From NCBI RefSeq assembly GCF_014356525.2, contig NC_052507.1:56755621-56819620 (forward strand): a stretch of 64,000 nucleotides of DNA, in the 5' to 3' direction. The DNA comes from Nilaparvata lugens (lineage: Eukaryota; Arthropoda; Insecta; Hemiptera; Delphacidae). The notes beneath the pieces were generated by a model that was not told where the DNA came from, did not search any database, and was given only the letters and a program-made list of their open reading frames with translations. Shown one piece after another: positions 47,966-58,264 of this stretch (the first letter of the stretch is position 1; every line of letters starts with the position of its first letter). A program made the position numbers and the translations under genes.

Positions 47966-49051
47966 ATGATGCCTCTCACTGACACGTCAGCTCGCTCGCC
48001 CTCAAGTAGATATGATTATTTCAATAATAGTAATAATGATGCAGGTATGTTTCTAGCAAATAAGCTCCACTCTTTCAAAAAACTTTTCAAGGCTGCTCAC
48101 CTTAACGTACAATCCCTCAGCTGCCACATTGATGAACTCAGAGCAATCTTCCGTTTTCAGGACTTCAATATAATCGGAATTTCCGAATCATTTTTGAAGC
48201 CTAGTATTACATCAAATGTTGTTGCATTGCCTGGATATAATCTTTCCCGGAATGATAGATTAAATAAAGCTTGTGGGGGTGTAGCAATTTATGTGAAAGA
48301 TGGAATCAAAACAAAAGTTTTAATCACATCTAAACAAGAGTATTGTTCCAGACCAGAGTTTATGCTACTTGAATTATCCTTATCTAGTAATGATAAATTA
48401 CTCGTTGGTATCTGTTATCGCCCACCAAAAATAGGTCATTTCACAGATTTCGAAAATGCCTTGCTTTCTCTTATGCCTTGTTATAACCGTATACTAGTTA
48501 TGGGGGATATGAACACCGACTTGAACATGACGAATCGTAACTTTGACTACTTTCAACTGACTACAATTTTCCAATGCTTAAACATGACTATTTTACCCCT
48601 CGATCCAACTCATCATACTAATGAATCAGACACACTCATTGACCTTCTCATTGTTAGTGATCCCAATGAGGTTGTTCAAGCAGGCCAAATCTCAGTCCCA
48701 GCTATTTCTAGACATGATTTGATCTACTGTGTACTTTCCCATAAGATACCCAAGCCAGAACAGAAAATTATCACTTATAGAGACTTCAAAAACTTTGATG
48801 AAGCCGCCTTCCTGACTGATGTGGCTCAGACTCCATGGCATCAAATTGAAGCATTACCCTCAGTTGATGACATGGTCAAGACTTTCGAGAATTGGACTTT
48901 GACTTTGTATGACAAACATGCACCTTATGTGACAAGGAGGATTAATAGAAAACGACGAGTACCGTGGATGACTGAAGACATACTTAAGATGATGGGACGT
49001 AGAGACAAAGCACATAGAAATTTAAAAAGACATTTGACTTGGACAGTTTGA
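47966..49051 (+). pseudogene. Element B endonuclease domain
   Basis: A 361-codon frame with EEP-family endonuclease blocks in order: AAHLNVQSLSCHIDEL, FNIIGISESFLKP (catalytic Glu), GGVAIYVKDG, LLVGICYRPPK, RILVMGDMNTDL (D.N), THHTNESDTLIDLLIVSD and PAISRHDLIYC (the H-D region). The final ~10 codons are out of frame: RNLKRH should continue into the LDSLIEYRSLRNRVKQ frame that starts at 49039. A single frameshift in the AAAAAGACATTTGACTTGG region (about 49025-49035) therefore splits one EN-RT polyprotein. The start is not certain; the first ATG pair in the frame is at 47966. Confidence 0.9.
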
Positions 49052-50238
49052 TAGAGTATAGGAGCCTTAGAAATAGGGTTAAACAGGAATTACGGAACTC
49101 AAAGATTAGGTACTTGAATTCGTTTATGACAAACAATAGACAAGACTCTAAATCACTTTGGCAGGGAATAAAAGAATTTGGGCTTGGCAAACAGAAATCG
49201 AATCCACAAATTGACTTACCATTGAATAATATAAATGACCATTTCGTTTTACACTCTAACCAACGCAACGAAGTTGTCATTGCTAATCATATAGATGATC
49301 TTGAAGAGCAGGTTACAAACTTAGATTTACCAATCACTGATCAATTTCATTTCCATCCAATCTCAGAAGAAGACACTTTCAGAGCAATTCAACGTATTCA
49401 TAGTAATGCTACGGGTGTAGACAAAATTCCTATTAAATTTATCAAGAATATGTTATTTGCTGTTTTACCAACCATTACATACATTTTCAACAAGTCACTT
49501 GCAGAAGGCATTTTCCCTGAAAACTGGAAGTTTGCTCTGGTTCGCCCTCTGAATAAAGTTCCATCACCCAATAAAGTTGAGGATTTTAGACCAATCAGTA
49601 TTTTACCTGCATTGTCCAAAGTGCTAGAAAGACTCATTCATGCTCAAGTTGTAAAATTTCTAGACAACAATAGTAAGCTTCATAACTTTCAATCAGGCTT
49701 TAGAAAATTCCATTCAACTGAGACAGCTCTGCTTCGTGTCACTGATGATATAAGGTTAGCTATGGACCAAAGAAAATGCACCATCCTCACCCTATTTGAT
49801 TTTTCTAAAGCATTCGATACTGTTGATCATACAGTCCTTCTGAATAAGTTGGCTATTCTTGGTTTCAGTCGTAACTGGTTAGTTTGGTTTAAATCCTATC
49901 TATTAGGTAGGAAACAATGTGTATCTGTCGGTGACAAAAAGTCAACTTGGAAAAACGTTATGCATGGAGTACCAAAAGGTTCAATTTTAGGCCCTCTCCT
50001 CTTCACTTTGTATGCTAATGACCTTTCTTCCATTATCAAATTCTCCAGTTTCCATACTTATGCAGACGACCTTCAAATCTATTTAAGCTGTCCCATAACA
50101 AAAATTAATGAAACAGTTGGAATAATGAATCAGGATATCAATTCGATAGTAGAATGGACAAGAAAAATGGCCTTAAGCTTAATCCCATCAAAACACAACC
50201 CATTATATTGGATATTCTCGTCTTATAAACAATATTGA
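49039..50238 (+). pseudogene. Element B reverse transcriptase domain
   Basis: A 399-codon frame: linker (YRSLRNRVKQELRNSKIRYL, SKSLWQGIKEFG), fingers (ATGVDKIPIKFIKN, ENWKFALVRPLNKV, DFRPISILPALSKVLERLI), SGFRKFHSTETALLRVTDDI, LFDFSKAFDTVDHTVLLNKL (first catalytic Asp), GVPKGSILGPLLFTLYANDL and FHTYADDLQIYL (catalytic Asp pair). It leaves frame at about 50180, just after WTRKMALSL. The correct continuation is found in two short shifted stretches up to LGIIM near 50310. All catalytic residues are present, so the element would be near-functional without the indels. Confidence 0.92.
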
Positions 50239-50289
50239 CCTTGAATCGATTCACAAAATTAGTGTAGACGGTAATGACATTCCTTACTG

Positions 50290-50945
50290 TAGCTCAGTTA
50301 AAAATTTAGGCATTATTATGATAATACTCTTGACTGGTCAGAACAAGGGAACAAAACTTGTAAAAAGGTATTCTCAGCCATGCATGCATTGAAGAAAATG
50401 CACGATATCCTCCCTAGAAACATTAAATTATTATTGGTTCAATCTCTCATCTTCCCACATTTAATGTATTGTAATTCTGTTCTTAACGATATGCAAGTCA
50501 CTCCGAATGATAAACTACAGCGTTGCCAAAATTATTGTCTACGTTTCGTCTACTCTCTCCAACGCCATGATCATATCACCCCAGCCACATTGCTAGTTCA
50601 ACATTGAAGCTTCCCGATCAGAGGCTTTTTCGAATAGTCAAGCTTGTTAGAGATATCTTGAAATACGGTAATCCGAACTATTCTAAAGATGATTTCAAAT
50701 TGTCTCTGAAGGTAGGAGGATAGATGCTTCACATACTAGAACCGGAGAAAGTACTTTAAGGATACCCAATCATCGAACTACTATTTTCACAAAATCCTTC
50801 TTAGTCAGTGCCTGTCGTGCATGGAATACACTTCCTGTTTCTATCAGGTCTATCGAGAGCCGAGCGAGCTTCAACCTGACTTAAAAAAACATAATATTTT
50901 GGAACAAATGACTGAAACTGTCCGCCCTAGAACGATCACATGACA
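50290..50945 (+). pseudogene. Element B RT C-terminus, frameshifted
   Basis: Homologous throughout to the intact 31569-32183 frame. Here CCAGCCACATTG replaces CCAGCCCACATTG, CAAATTGTC replaces CAAATTTGTC, CTGACTTAAAA replaces CTGACTTTAAAA and GTCCGCCC replaces GTCCGGCCC. These are one-base losses in short homopolymers that break the frame several times. The 75-codon piece 50380-50607 is only the first open part. Confidence 0.85.
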
Positions 50946-51511
50946 ACCATCCCTCACCCATTCCACCAATATAAACCTTTAAACCATGTTATAGTACGAA
51001 TTGTATATATATATAATATATATATATATTATATAAACTCATGTTATTTCAATTATCCACTGCATACAGCTGTATATTACTGAAATTTGATAACCCTGAT
51101 CTACTTTCAGCCTACTTCATTTTATTAATCAATTATTTTTCTCTTCAATATTCATATTGATTAAAACTTTTACAATATATCCATTAATAAATAAATCCTT
51201 AGTTTAAATAACGAAATTAACGTTTTGGTAGAGAGTTAGTGGGGAGGATATTTTTATTATTCTTCCCAAAGAATGGACATTGATATGTCCAAAGCTCCGC
51301 CAATTTATGTAGATGCATAACAATATGATTATTATCTATAGTTATTATATTACAAATTGCTTTTTCATAATCATATACAGTTCTATAGTTATTTTCCTAG
51401 TCTATATTATGTAAATTCATCTATAATTTTGCTGTATTGTAAGCTATTGTATATAAGTCTATAAGCCAGTATATATTGTAATCTACATAAATAAAGTACT
51501 CAATCAATCAA

Positions 51512-51940
51512 TCAATCAATCAATTCCAAGTCCACTCTTAAGTCATCAATATCACTTTTTAAGATCTCTGTCTTCTTTTTAAGGTTTTTTATTTCTTCTA
51601 AAACCCCCCCAATTTTCTCTCCAATTCCGGTGAACAGCTTCTTCATTTCCTCCATTTTTTTCACCATCACTGCTTCATGGTCACTGAGCATCTTCTCCAC
51701 TAGGCGTTTCAGCATCAAATGTGTCCCATCGGTGAGTTCTTCTTCAGTACTGTTTTTCCTTGGTCTTGCTGCACCCCTACATTGAGGACACTCCCATTCT
51801 GCTTTTTTTTTGGGCACTTTTCGCCTTCCATGTTGACTTAGATACCCCCGAACAGTGAAAGTGATATTCCAATTGACACTTACCACAAGCCACACAATCG
51901 TTATCATCGGCAAAGCCTTATCGCAGACTGAACAATCCAT
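51512..51940 (-). pseudogene. Element A ORF1, N-terminal half with PHD finger and coiled coil
   Basis: It starts MDCSVCDKAL. After a one-base shift another frame reads DDNDCVACGKCQLEYHFHCSG, and after shifting back WECPQCRG. Together the C-x2-C, C-x2-C, H-x2-C and C-x2-C pairs form a PHD-type zinc finger, as found at the N-terminus of some CR1-group ORF1 proteins. A charged heptad-like helix follows (VKKMEEMKKLFTGIGEKI, VLEEIKNLKKKTEILKSDID), ending LRVDLE at the element B target site. The final codons read into B's CAAT tail. The two shifts flank the finger, one of them beside an (A)9 run. Confidence 0.8.
51524..51529. repeat. Target-site duplication of element B, right copy (TTCCAA)
   Basis: It follows the (CAAT)n tail directly. 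The left copy is at 47655-47660. Because the tail ends in CAAT, the duplication could also be read as 5 bp (TCCAA). Confidence 0.85.
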
Positions 51941-52214
51941 ATTTAATCTATTGATAATATTTCACCGAATAACAGTTAAATTCTAAGATTGTTGGTTGAA
52001 GTTTTTGTTTTCCTAACCTCACTTTTTCGAAATCTAGGCTCACCGACTTCAAAGGTCCCGTGACTCGTAGCAAATATTATTTACACAATAATTATCAAGT
52101 TCTCTGCCAAAAAATAACTTAAAACATTATTATTTTTCTTTCAACTTTTATACTGAAGCACTTTTTTCTCACTTGCTTATTCTTACGTTATTATAATAGT
52201 CACTGCCTTCGTGA

Positions 52215-52239
52215 TATTATTATTAATAATAATAATATT

Positions 52240-52279
<40 letters not shown>

Positions 52280-52280
52280 G
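52215..52280. repeat. (AAT)n microsatellite at the 5' border of element A
   Basis: ATTATTATTAATAATAATAATATTATTAATAATAATAAT... This is the same motif as the microsatellite at A's other end, suggesting insertion into a TAA-rich target inside repeat R. Confidence 0.9.
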
Positions 52281-52284
52281 TAAT

Positions 52285-52490
52285 GAAAGAAACTGGAATA
52301 GATTTATCACAACGACTGGTGGCCTTTTGATCTTTATTTGGTGAAGAATAAAGACCTGCCTTGTCAATATTTGTTACCTAGGCCTTTCAACAAATCTTCA
52401 CTCGGTTTATTAATGAAAAATGCTGATCATTGCCCTTGAATGAGCCATTCAACAGAAATGGGAATAGTTCGATTAAGCAAGTCTCCCGGC
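52285..52490 (+). repeat. Dispersed repeat R, copy 1, right part
   Basis: TGGAATAGATTTATCACAACGACTG ... TTCAACAAATCTTCACTCGGTTTATTAATGAAAAATGCTGATCATTGCC ... CATTCAACAGAAATGGGAATAG matches 53390-53585 in the same order and orientation. It is the continuation of the fragment at 43203-43238. Confidence 0.75.
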
Positions 52491-52499
52491 TACATAGGC

Positions 52500-53320
52500 C
52501 AAAGAAGTTATCAACTCTTTGAATGTTTTCAATTTTTGTATTTGTCTATCAAGGTCTATAAATACAGGTCATGACAAGATCCTGTGATGCATTGCATAAT
52601 CGCCATTTCATGGGGTTCCAGTTCACCAATTTTCAAATTTATCAGCTGTTATCATTAGAGATTGAATGAACAACATTATGTGTTATTTCGTTATATTTTT
52701 CAAGGAATATTGGACTTGGCTTGGCTTTGAGTTGTATAATAAATAAATAAAGTATGAAGAAGGGCCGCACACAGGATAACCTTGGGGGTTTCATTTAGAC
52801 TCTGATATACAATGTATTGTGCGTGCGGAGGTGTTTGCTACACCAGTTAAGAGTGTTTCTTTCTGAAATATTTTGTACAATGTATGTTGATTGGTCGAAT
52901 AAAAATTACTTTTAATATTACTTTTTTTTACTTTCAATTCTTCCAACAAAATAATAATATTTAGATTTCAACTAGGAATTGAATTGTTGATTTTTGGATT
53001 TAATTGATTGGGAACCTAAAACTGTTTTTGAGGTGAGCCTTTTGTCCCAATGTCTTATGAATCATAACAGCTCACAAGTAGAATAAGAACAATATTTTTA
53101 ATAATTAAAAATGAATTATTGAACCATTTATTATTGAAATTCCATAATTGAAAAATCTAAAACTTGAATTTACTTATTATCTAAACCAGAATATTATTTT
53201 TAAAAAGCATAATGCATGATTTTGTTATGAGCAGATTGAATTCCAAATGTTTCGCCATAAAGACCGACATAATGGCCGCTCCATTAGGATACGAGTGTCA
53301 TGACCTCATGACCAATAAAT
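52500..53320. other. AT-rich DNA without recognisable gene
   Basis: Nothing supported. Confidence 0.4.
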
Positions 53321-53325
53321 TGATC

Positions 53326-53590
53326 CCCAAACAAATCTTGAGGTAGCCCCAAAAATATTATAATAGAATAATAAATGAGGATAGAAAGTGGAATAGATTT
53401 ATCACGACGACTGATGACCTTCTGACATTCATTTTTTATGTCTAAAAACTTCCTAGTCTAGCTAGACTATTCAACAAATCTTCACTCAGTTTATTCATCA
53501 AATATGCTGATCATTGCTTATCACTGCCCCTTCAATAAATCATCCATCAGAAATGTAAATAATTTGATTGAGCTAGACAGAACAATGTCC
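53326..53590 (+). repeat. Dispersed repeat R, copy 2 (uninterrupted)
   Basis: AACAAATCTTGAGGTAGCCCCAAAAATATTATAATAGAATAATAAATGAGG...TGGAATAGATTTATCACGACGACTG ... TTCAACAAATCTTCACTCAGTTTATTCATCAAATATGCTGATCATTGC. It shows how the two halves of copy 1 were joined before element A inserted. Confidence 0.75.
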
Positions 53591-53676
53591 AAGGGTATTT
53601 TGAACAAAAGTGGATCACCGAGAGTCTTCAATTACACATGAAAATTATCATTGTATCAATAAAACATCAATCTTTT

Positions 53677-54488
53677 ACGGCTGTGCAACAGGCTGGAAAA
53701 AAAATTCAATGGTGATAACTTATAAGTTTTCCGATTAGCATAATAGAAAGCTATCAAAATGGAATAGGTAGTTTTCTCAGGATAATGTTTGTTTTCTGAT
53801 TATCACTTTTTGAGATATGAGCGCCTAAAGTTTCAATTTTTGGGACAGATTATTTCAAATTCGGTGAGAGATACATTTTTTGGGAGAGTTCTTCCATTTA
53901 TGAAAGTAGCTTTCAGCTGAAAGTTAATGTGGATGAATAGCTAGTTATTTTCGGGCATTCTTCGTGAATGCAATAACTTTTTCGAAAATGTATATTGTCA
54001 GGAAATTTTCACTTTATTCAATCAACCATTTTTTTCAATACCATGGGAAATGTATCCTCATCATTTCATGAATTAATTCTTCACCAAATTTGAAATGATC
54101 TGTCCCGAAAAATTTAACTTTAGAAGCTCATAACTGAAAAATTATTAATCAGAGAAAACTATTTTATTCAGTAATTTAATTGTATGGTAAGAATTTCTCT
54201 CTCCATAATTGAAAGAAGAAGACGTTGATGTTGTCAATACCACAATATTTGTTTAAAATTAATTTACATTACAGAACCAGGTTTCATGGTAACAGGAAAT
54301 ATGTGGTGGTGAAGTGGTTGGAGGAATGTGTGGTGAAGATGTGGTAGGTGTTTCCATGAAACCTGGTTCTGTAATGTAGAATAATTTCTAACAAATATAG
54401 TGGTATTGACATCAACGTCTTTTTCTTTCGGCTTTTTTATTTTGATAGCTTGTGAAGTAGAAATTTTTCGGCTTGTTGCACTGCCTGC
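53677..54488. mobile_element. Large fold-back element with GGCTGTGCAACAGGCTGG-type ends
   Basis: The left end GGCTGTGCAACAGGCTGGAAAAAAAATTC pairs with the right end (reverse complement GGCAGTGCAACAAGCCGAAAAATTTC). Inner arm blocks pair too: GCTATCAAAATGG (53752) with ATTTTGATAGC (54440), and GACAGATTATTTCAAATTCGGTGA (about 53844-53868) with TCACCAAATTTGAAATGATCTGTC (54073-54097). The right arm is interrupted by a second fold-back element at 54207-54436. No transposase frame. Confidence 0.75.
54207..54436. mobile_element. Fold-back MITE nested in the element above
   Basis: The left arm runs GAAAGAAGAAGACGTTGATGT...CAATACCAC..TATTTGTT...ATTACAGAACCAGGTTTCATGG. The right arm reads CCATGAAACCTGGTTCTGTAAT...AACAAATATAGTGGTATTGACATCAACGTCTTTTTCTTTC. 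The arms are about 85 bp. The loop is a GTGGTGAAG/TGTGGTG-rich segment of about 60 bases. Confidence 0.85.
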
Positions 54489-54499
54489 CCACTATGGAA

Positions 54500-54575
54500 C
54501 ACACCAATGCACCATTAGGAACTGAAGAATGCATCATTAGGACTAAAAAATGCACCATTAGGACTAAACATAAAT
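54500..54575. repeat. Short tandem repeat AATGCACCATTAGGACTAAA
   Basis: Three imperfect ~20 bp units (CAATGCACCATTAGGAACTGAAG, AATGCATCATTAGGACTAAAA, AATGCACCATTAGGACTAAAC) directly follow the fold-back element. Confidence 0.8.
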
Positions 54576-54579
54576 GGTA

Positions 54580-56125
54580 ACTAGGAAATCAAAAGTGACT
54601 AATAGGCTATTGCTGGTTGAAATCAATTTGTCAACTTACTTGCTACTCCTGCTGATCCTTAATTTTGCTTCCACAAACCAAGGTGCATAGATAGGGTTCA
54701 TTTCTTCCTTGATAGCTGTGCTTTTGTGCACCCTTTCAGTGGCTGGAACATAAAATATTACAAAGGATTAGTTAAATCATGTTAAAAATTTATAAAAAAA
54801 ATATGAGAACATTTTTTATTAGATACAATAGCTCTATCCTTTTCCAACTTCACACCAAGATATGTAATTGTTTGTGAACTGAATAGAAATATAATGAACT
54901 ACAAAAAATGTTATCTATAATAGAAATATCAATTGAATCACAACAGAATATACTTGATGAATAAAAAATATTTGTAATTAAATTAATGAATTTTAAGAAG
55001 AATCACCAATGATATTAGATCTACTTTAATAACTTACAAAGTTTGAAACTGAAGTATGGAATAAATAACATAATAGTTTAATGGTAGAGTAGGTATAATA
55101 AGTTATTATAGAATCTATAAGGAGGGTCTCTGCAAGGTTAAGAAAACCTGAGCGCAGAGGCCGAGTGTTGAAATGTTCCATAAATTAATAGGAAATATAA
55201 AATATGTTTAGATCAAAGATAACTGAAAGATTTTCACAGTATAACAATGTAAATCTGGGGTTACACCAAAGTTATTGACAGAATGTTGATAACTCAATCC
55301 TTATGGTATATAGATTCTATTACTTTGAACGGAGCTTGACAAACACATAATGTTCACCATGTGTATGATAAGTTATGTTCAATCTAATAGAATTTATAAA
55401 GATTGGGTTATTAACATTTTGTTAATAACGTTGGTTCAAAGGTTACTTCAAACTTTAATATTCATTATAATAATATGGTAGTAAGTAACTTGGATAACAT
55501 TTATCTATCAAATCATTGGTTTGGATGCTAACCTACTTTTAAACAAAAACATGATATTTTCTTAAAAATAGGAATTTTAAAAATATTTGAATAGTTCTTA
55601 GAAAATGGTTGAATCCTGAAAATGAAGATTTTGAAGTAACACTTACATATCAATTAACAATAAAAAAATTAAAAATCCTAGAAATAAATAATAATAAATG
55701 AATAATATGAAGATTATTGAGAAAGAAGCAGATTATTGCATAGATAATTGATTAATTATTAATTATCATGGTGGCCGTCTCATTCAAAAAAACAATATTA
55801 ATCATTGGTCAGAATCTAGTAAATAGCCCACTAGGCCTATGTTTCAGTAAAAGAATTTATTCCAATTTCTAAAAATATCATGCTAAAGAGTTTCATTCCT
55901 TGGCTATGATAGGGAACCAATAGCACCATTATAAGCCTACTTGAAGGTTATGTAAGCATATAGGCCTAGCATTTTGAATAATTATTATCCAATTAATTAT
56001 CAATAATTCCAGTTCACACATGTAAAACTGCCTACATATTGATTTCAAACCCTATTTTTTGCACAAGTTTCAAAGAAAGGTATCTGATGGATAACTGAAA
56101 GATAGCATTTGTTATGTTGAAAAAC
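54580..56125. other. AT-rich DNA without recognisable gene
   Basis: No frame longer than about 60 codons and no repeat recognised. Confidence 0.4.
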
Positions 56126-56129
56126 GGCC

Positions 56130-56262
56130 ATCAATGATATCTAACTGATGTGTATCAGAAACATATCATGTGACATGTATATTTTACAAATCATCGATAT
56201 ATAACCGATATATAGCTGAAACTTTCTGTGCTGTGTGGATACCACCCTTTCTATCCACACAG
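56130..56262. repeat. Related GATACATATC-type block plus hairpin
   Basis: TGATGTGTATCAGAAACATATCATGTGACATGTAT ... CGATATATAACCGATATATAGCTG, ending CTGTGCTGTGTGG, the reverse complement of the start of the 40085 block. The hairpin CTGTGTGGATA / TATCCACACAG (about 56231-56262, perfect 11-bp arms) closes it. Confidence 0.65.
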
Positions 56263-56371
56263 AGGTCACAAACTAGAAACTTTTTCAATTGTACAGATAA
56301 GAGAAATTTATTAAAGATGTAGTACTAAAGTGAGATTTATTAACTAATTGATTTAATTATTCAATTATTAA

Positions 56372-57085
56372 TTCATTCATTTATTTATTCATTTATTTAT
56401 TTATTTACTTATTTATTTATTCATTTATTTATCTATTCATTTATTCATTTATTCTTTATTCATTTATTCATTTATTCATTTATTCATTTATTCATTTATT
56501 CATTTATTCATTTATTCATTTATTCATTTATTCATTTATTCATTTATTAATTTATTCATTTATCATTTATTCATTTATTCATTTTTCATTTATTCATTCA
56601 TTTATTCATTTATCCATTTATTCATTTATTCATTTATTCATTTATTCATTTATTCATTTATTCATTTATTCATTTATTCATTTATTCATTTATTCATCTA
56701 TTTATTTATTCATTTATTCATTTATTCATCTATTTATTTATTCATTTATTCATTTATTCATTTATTCATTTATTCATTTATTCATTTATTCATTTATTCA
56801 TTTATTCATTTATTCATTTATTCATTTATTCATTTATTCATTTATTCATTTATTATTTATTCATTTATTCATTTATTCATTTATTCATTTATTCATCTAT
56901 TCATTTATTCATTTATTCATTTATTCATTTATTCATTTATTCATTTATTCATTTATTCATTATTCATTTATTCATTTATTCATTTATTCATTTATTCATT
57001 TATTCATTTATTCATTTATTCATTTATTCATTTATTCATTTATTCATTTATTCATTTATTCATCTATTCATATTTATTCATTCAT
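56372..57085. repeat. (TCATTTAT)n octanucleotide array, ~700 bp
   Basis: Period 8 with few variants (TCATCTAT, TTATTTAT and occasional one-base losses). More variable at the left edge. No coding capacity. Confidence 0.98.
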
Positions 57086-57102
57086 TTATCCATTCATAGT
57101 AG

Positions 57103-57140
57103 TATAAAAAGGAGGAGTCTGGTGCACAAGTGCACCAGAC
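57103..57140 (+). promoter_or_regulatory. TATA-box promoter with hairpin at the expected start site
   Basis: TATAAAAA (57103-57110), GGAGGA, then a perfect hairpin GTCTGGTGCAC (57117-57127), AA, GTGCACCAGAC (57130-57140). A TATA box normally sets transcription 25-32 bases downstream, inside the right arm. The GTATAAAA(A)GGAG core is shared with the promoter at 58663. No experimental evidence; inference from sequence. Confidence 0.45.
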
Positions 57141-57269
57141 CAATACCTACTATTACTTCAGGCTCCACAACTAATTAATGATGTCATAACATGTAGATTG
57201 ATTTTTCCTAGATCATAGTAGTTTCTACCAGCTTATCAATGTAACTTTTGTTACTGTATCAATTTTTTA

Positions 57270-57458
57270 TTGGATCGAATACCATCTAAATTTCAGATTG
57301 AAGATATTTGTAATTTAATAAATAGAAATTTTATTGAAATAAAAACACTTTATTCCACAAATGCAATAATTTATCCATACTTTCAGCTTGATAGACATAA
57401 GCCTACTAGATTCAGTGATATAGCTATTGATAAATTCATCTCAACCAAGAATACTTAA
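57270..57458 (+). CDS. Small hypothetical frame downstream of the first TATA box
   Basis: 62 codons. A good splice acceptor (ACCATCTAAATTTCAG) precedes ATTGAAGATATTTG inside it, so the true exon may begin there: IEDICNLINRNFIEIKTLYS and PYFQLDRHKPTRFSDIAID. The composition is protein-like (mixed charged and hydrophobic residues), unlike the repeat-derived frames elsewhere. I do not recognise a family. It could be the last exon of a transcript from the 57103 promoter. Confidence 0.3.
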   Translation: MDRIPSKFQIEDICNLINRNFIEIKTLYSTNAIIYPYFQLDRHKPTRFSDIAIDKFISTKNT

Positions 57459-57688
57459 TAATAGCATGTATCAGAATCGAAGGAGAGGTAAATCAAAGAT
57501 AAACCAAATTTGATCTAACTCTTTTTTGGGAAGGAGGCTCCCACAATAACTTGATCACAATAAATCTGTAGTACAAAGAAACCCATCAGGAGACTGTTTT
57601 TCAGTTAGGAAAAACCTTAAATATTATGATGTTATGGACAGTTCCAACACTTTGCATTTACTTTTTAATTTATTAGTTCAAATAAAGT

Positions 57689-57835
57689 TCTTTCACACAC
57701 TTTATTTTCACTGTTCTTCCACACTCTAATTACACTGTTATTTCACATTTTATTTACGCTGTTCTTTCACACTTCAATTTAATTTTCCACTCACACTTTA
57801 TTTACACTGTTCTTCTACACTTCATGTAAACCCCA
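57689..57835. repeat. Degenerate ~28-bp minisatellite (CACACTTTATTTACACTGTTC)
   Basis: Five to six diverged units between TTCTTTCACACACTTTATTTTCACTG and CTTCTACACTTCATG. It is directly upstream of the next open frame. Confidence 0.75.
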
Positions 57836-58174
57836 TTGTTTTGTAGATTTGAAGTTCTTTCTTCTTATCGCTCGTATCCATTCTCGTTTCAAAGTTACAT
57901 CTTTCGAAAAAGAAAATACCGCACGGATCGAAACTTTTCAAGTCTTGTTATAATTCACACAACAATTAGGTACACAACAGTATCCCATGATTTAAAACCC
58001 CAAATTCATTATTACTTTCCACAAACGAATATTAGAATAATGATAAACAAACCATATTCATTGAAATGGAAGACCTTGAAAATTGAATTTGTAATGATTC
58101 TAATTTTGTTGATTACCATATCAGATGTGATAACAAGCATCAGCGCTCTTATTTCGCTTGCTTACCGCCAGTAG
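57836..58174 (+). CDS. Hypothetical 112-codon frame with C-terminal hydrophobic segment
   Basis: Not recognised. The N-terminal half is basic and aromatic (YIFRKRKYRTDRNF). The last ~30 residues hold a hydrophobic stretch (FVMILILLITISDVITSISALISLAY) that could span a membrane. It lies between the minisatellite and the 30-bp array, with no clear promoter of its own. It may be part of the same decayed unit as its neighbours or a chance frame. Confidence 0.25.
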   Translation: MFCRFEVLSSYRSYPFSFQSYIFRKRKYRTDRNFSSLVIIHTTIRYTTVSHDLKPQIHYYFPQTNIRIMINKPYSLKWKTLKIEFVMILILLITISDVITSISALISLAYRQ

Positions 58175-58264
58175 ATCATGGATCTACATGTGATGACGTC
58201 ATAGTTTATTAGAGATCAGTTGTGGGGCCTGAAGTAATAGTAGATATTGACCAGACTCCTCCTT

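Larger units (their letters stand above)
47661..51523 (+). mobile_element. Element B: L2-like non-LTR retrotransposon inserted in element A
   Basis: 3,863 bp, opposite orientation to its host element. It has a ~300 bp leader, an endonuclease frame, a reverse transcriptase frame, a (TA)n-containing 3' UTR and a (CAAT)6 tail, flanked by a 6-bp target duplication. No ORF1 is visible, so it is either a single-ORF element or 5'-truncated within ORF1. A second, shorter copy is at 31535-32832. Clade assignment (L2/Daphne-like within the jockey group) rests on the SGFRKFHSTETALLRV and FDFSKAFDTVDH motifs. Confidence 0.9.
43381..52214 (-). mobile_element. Element A: CR1/jockey-type non-LTR retrotransposon, nested
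   Basis: About 4.97 kb once the inserted element B (47661-51523) is discounted. Order on the minus strand: 5' UTR (starts near 52214), ORF1 (PHD finger, coiled coil, [B insertion], RNA-binding domain), ORF2 (AP-type endonuclease, reverse transcriptase), 3' UTR of about 700 bp with a 40-bp palindromic insertion, and a TTGAAA/(ATT)n tail. It interrupts repeat R, whose halves flank it. ORF1 carries two frameshifts and ORF2 at least five, so it is inactive as read. Confidence 0.85.
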
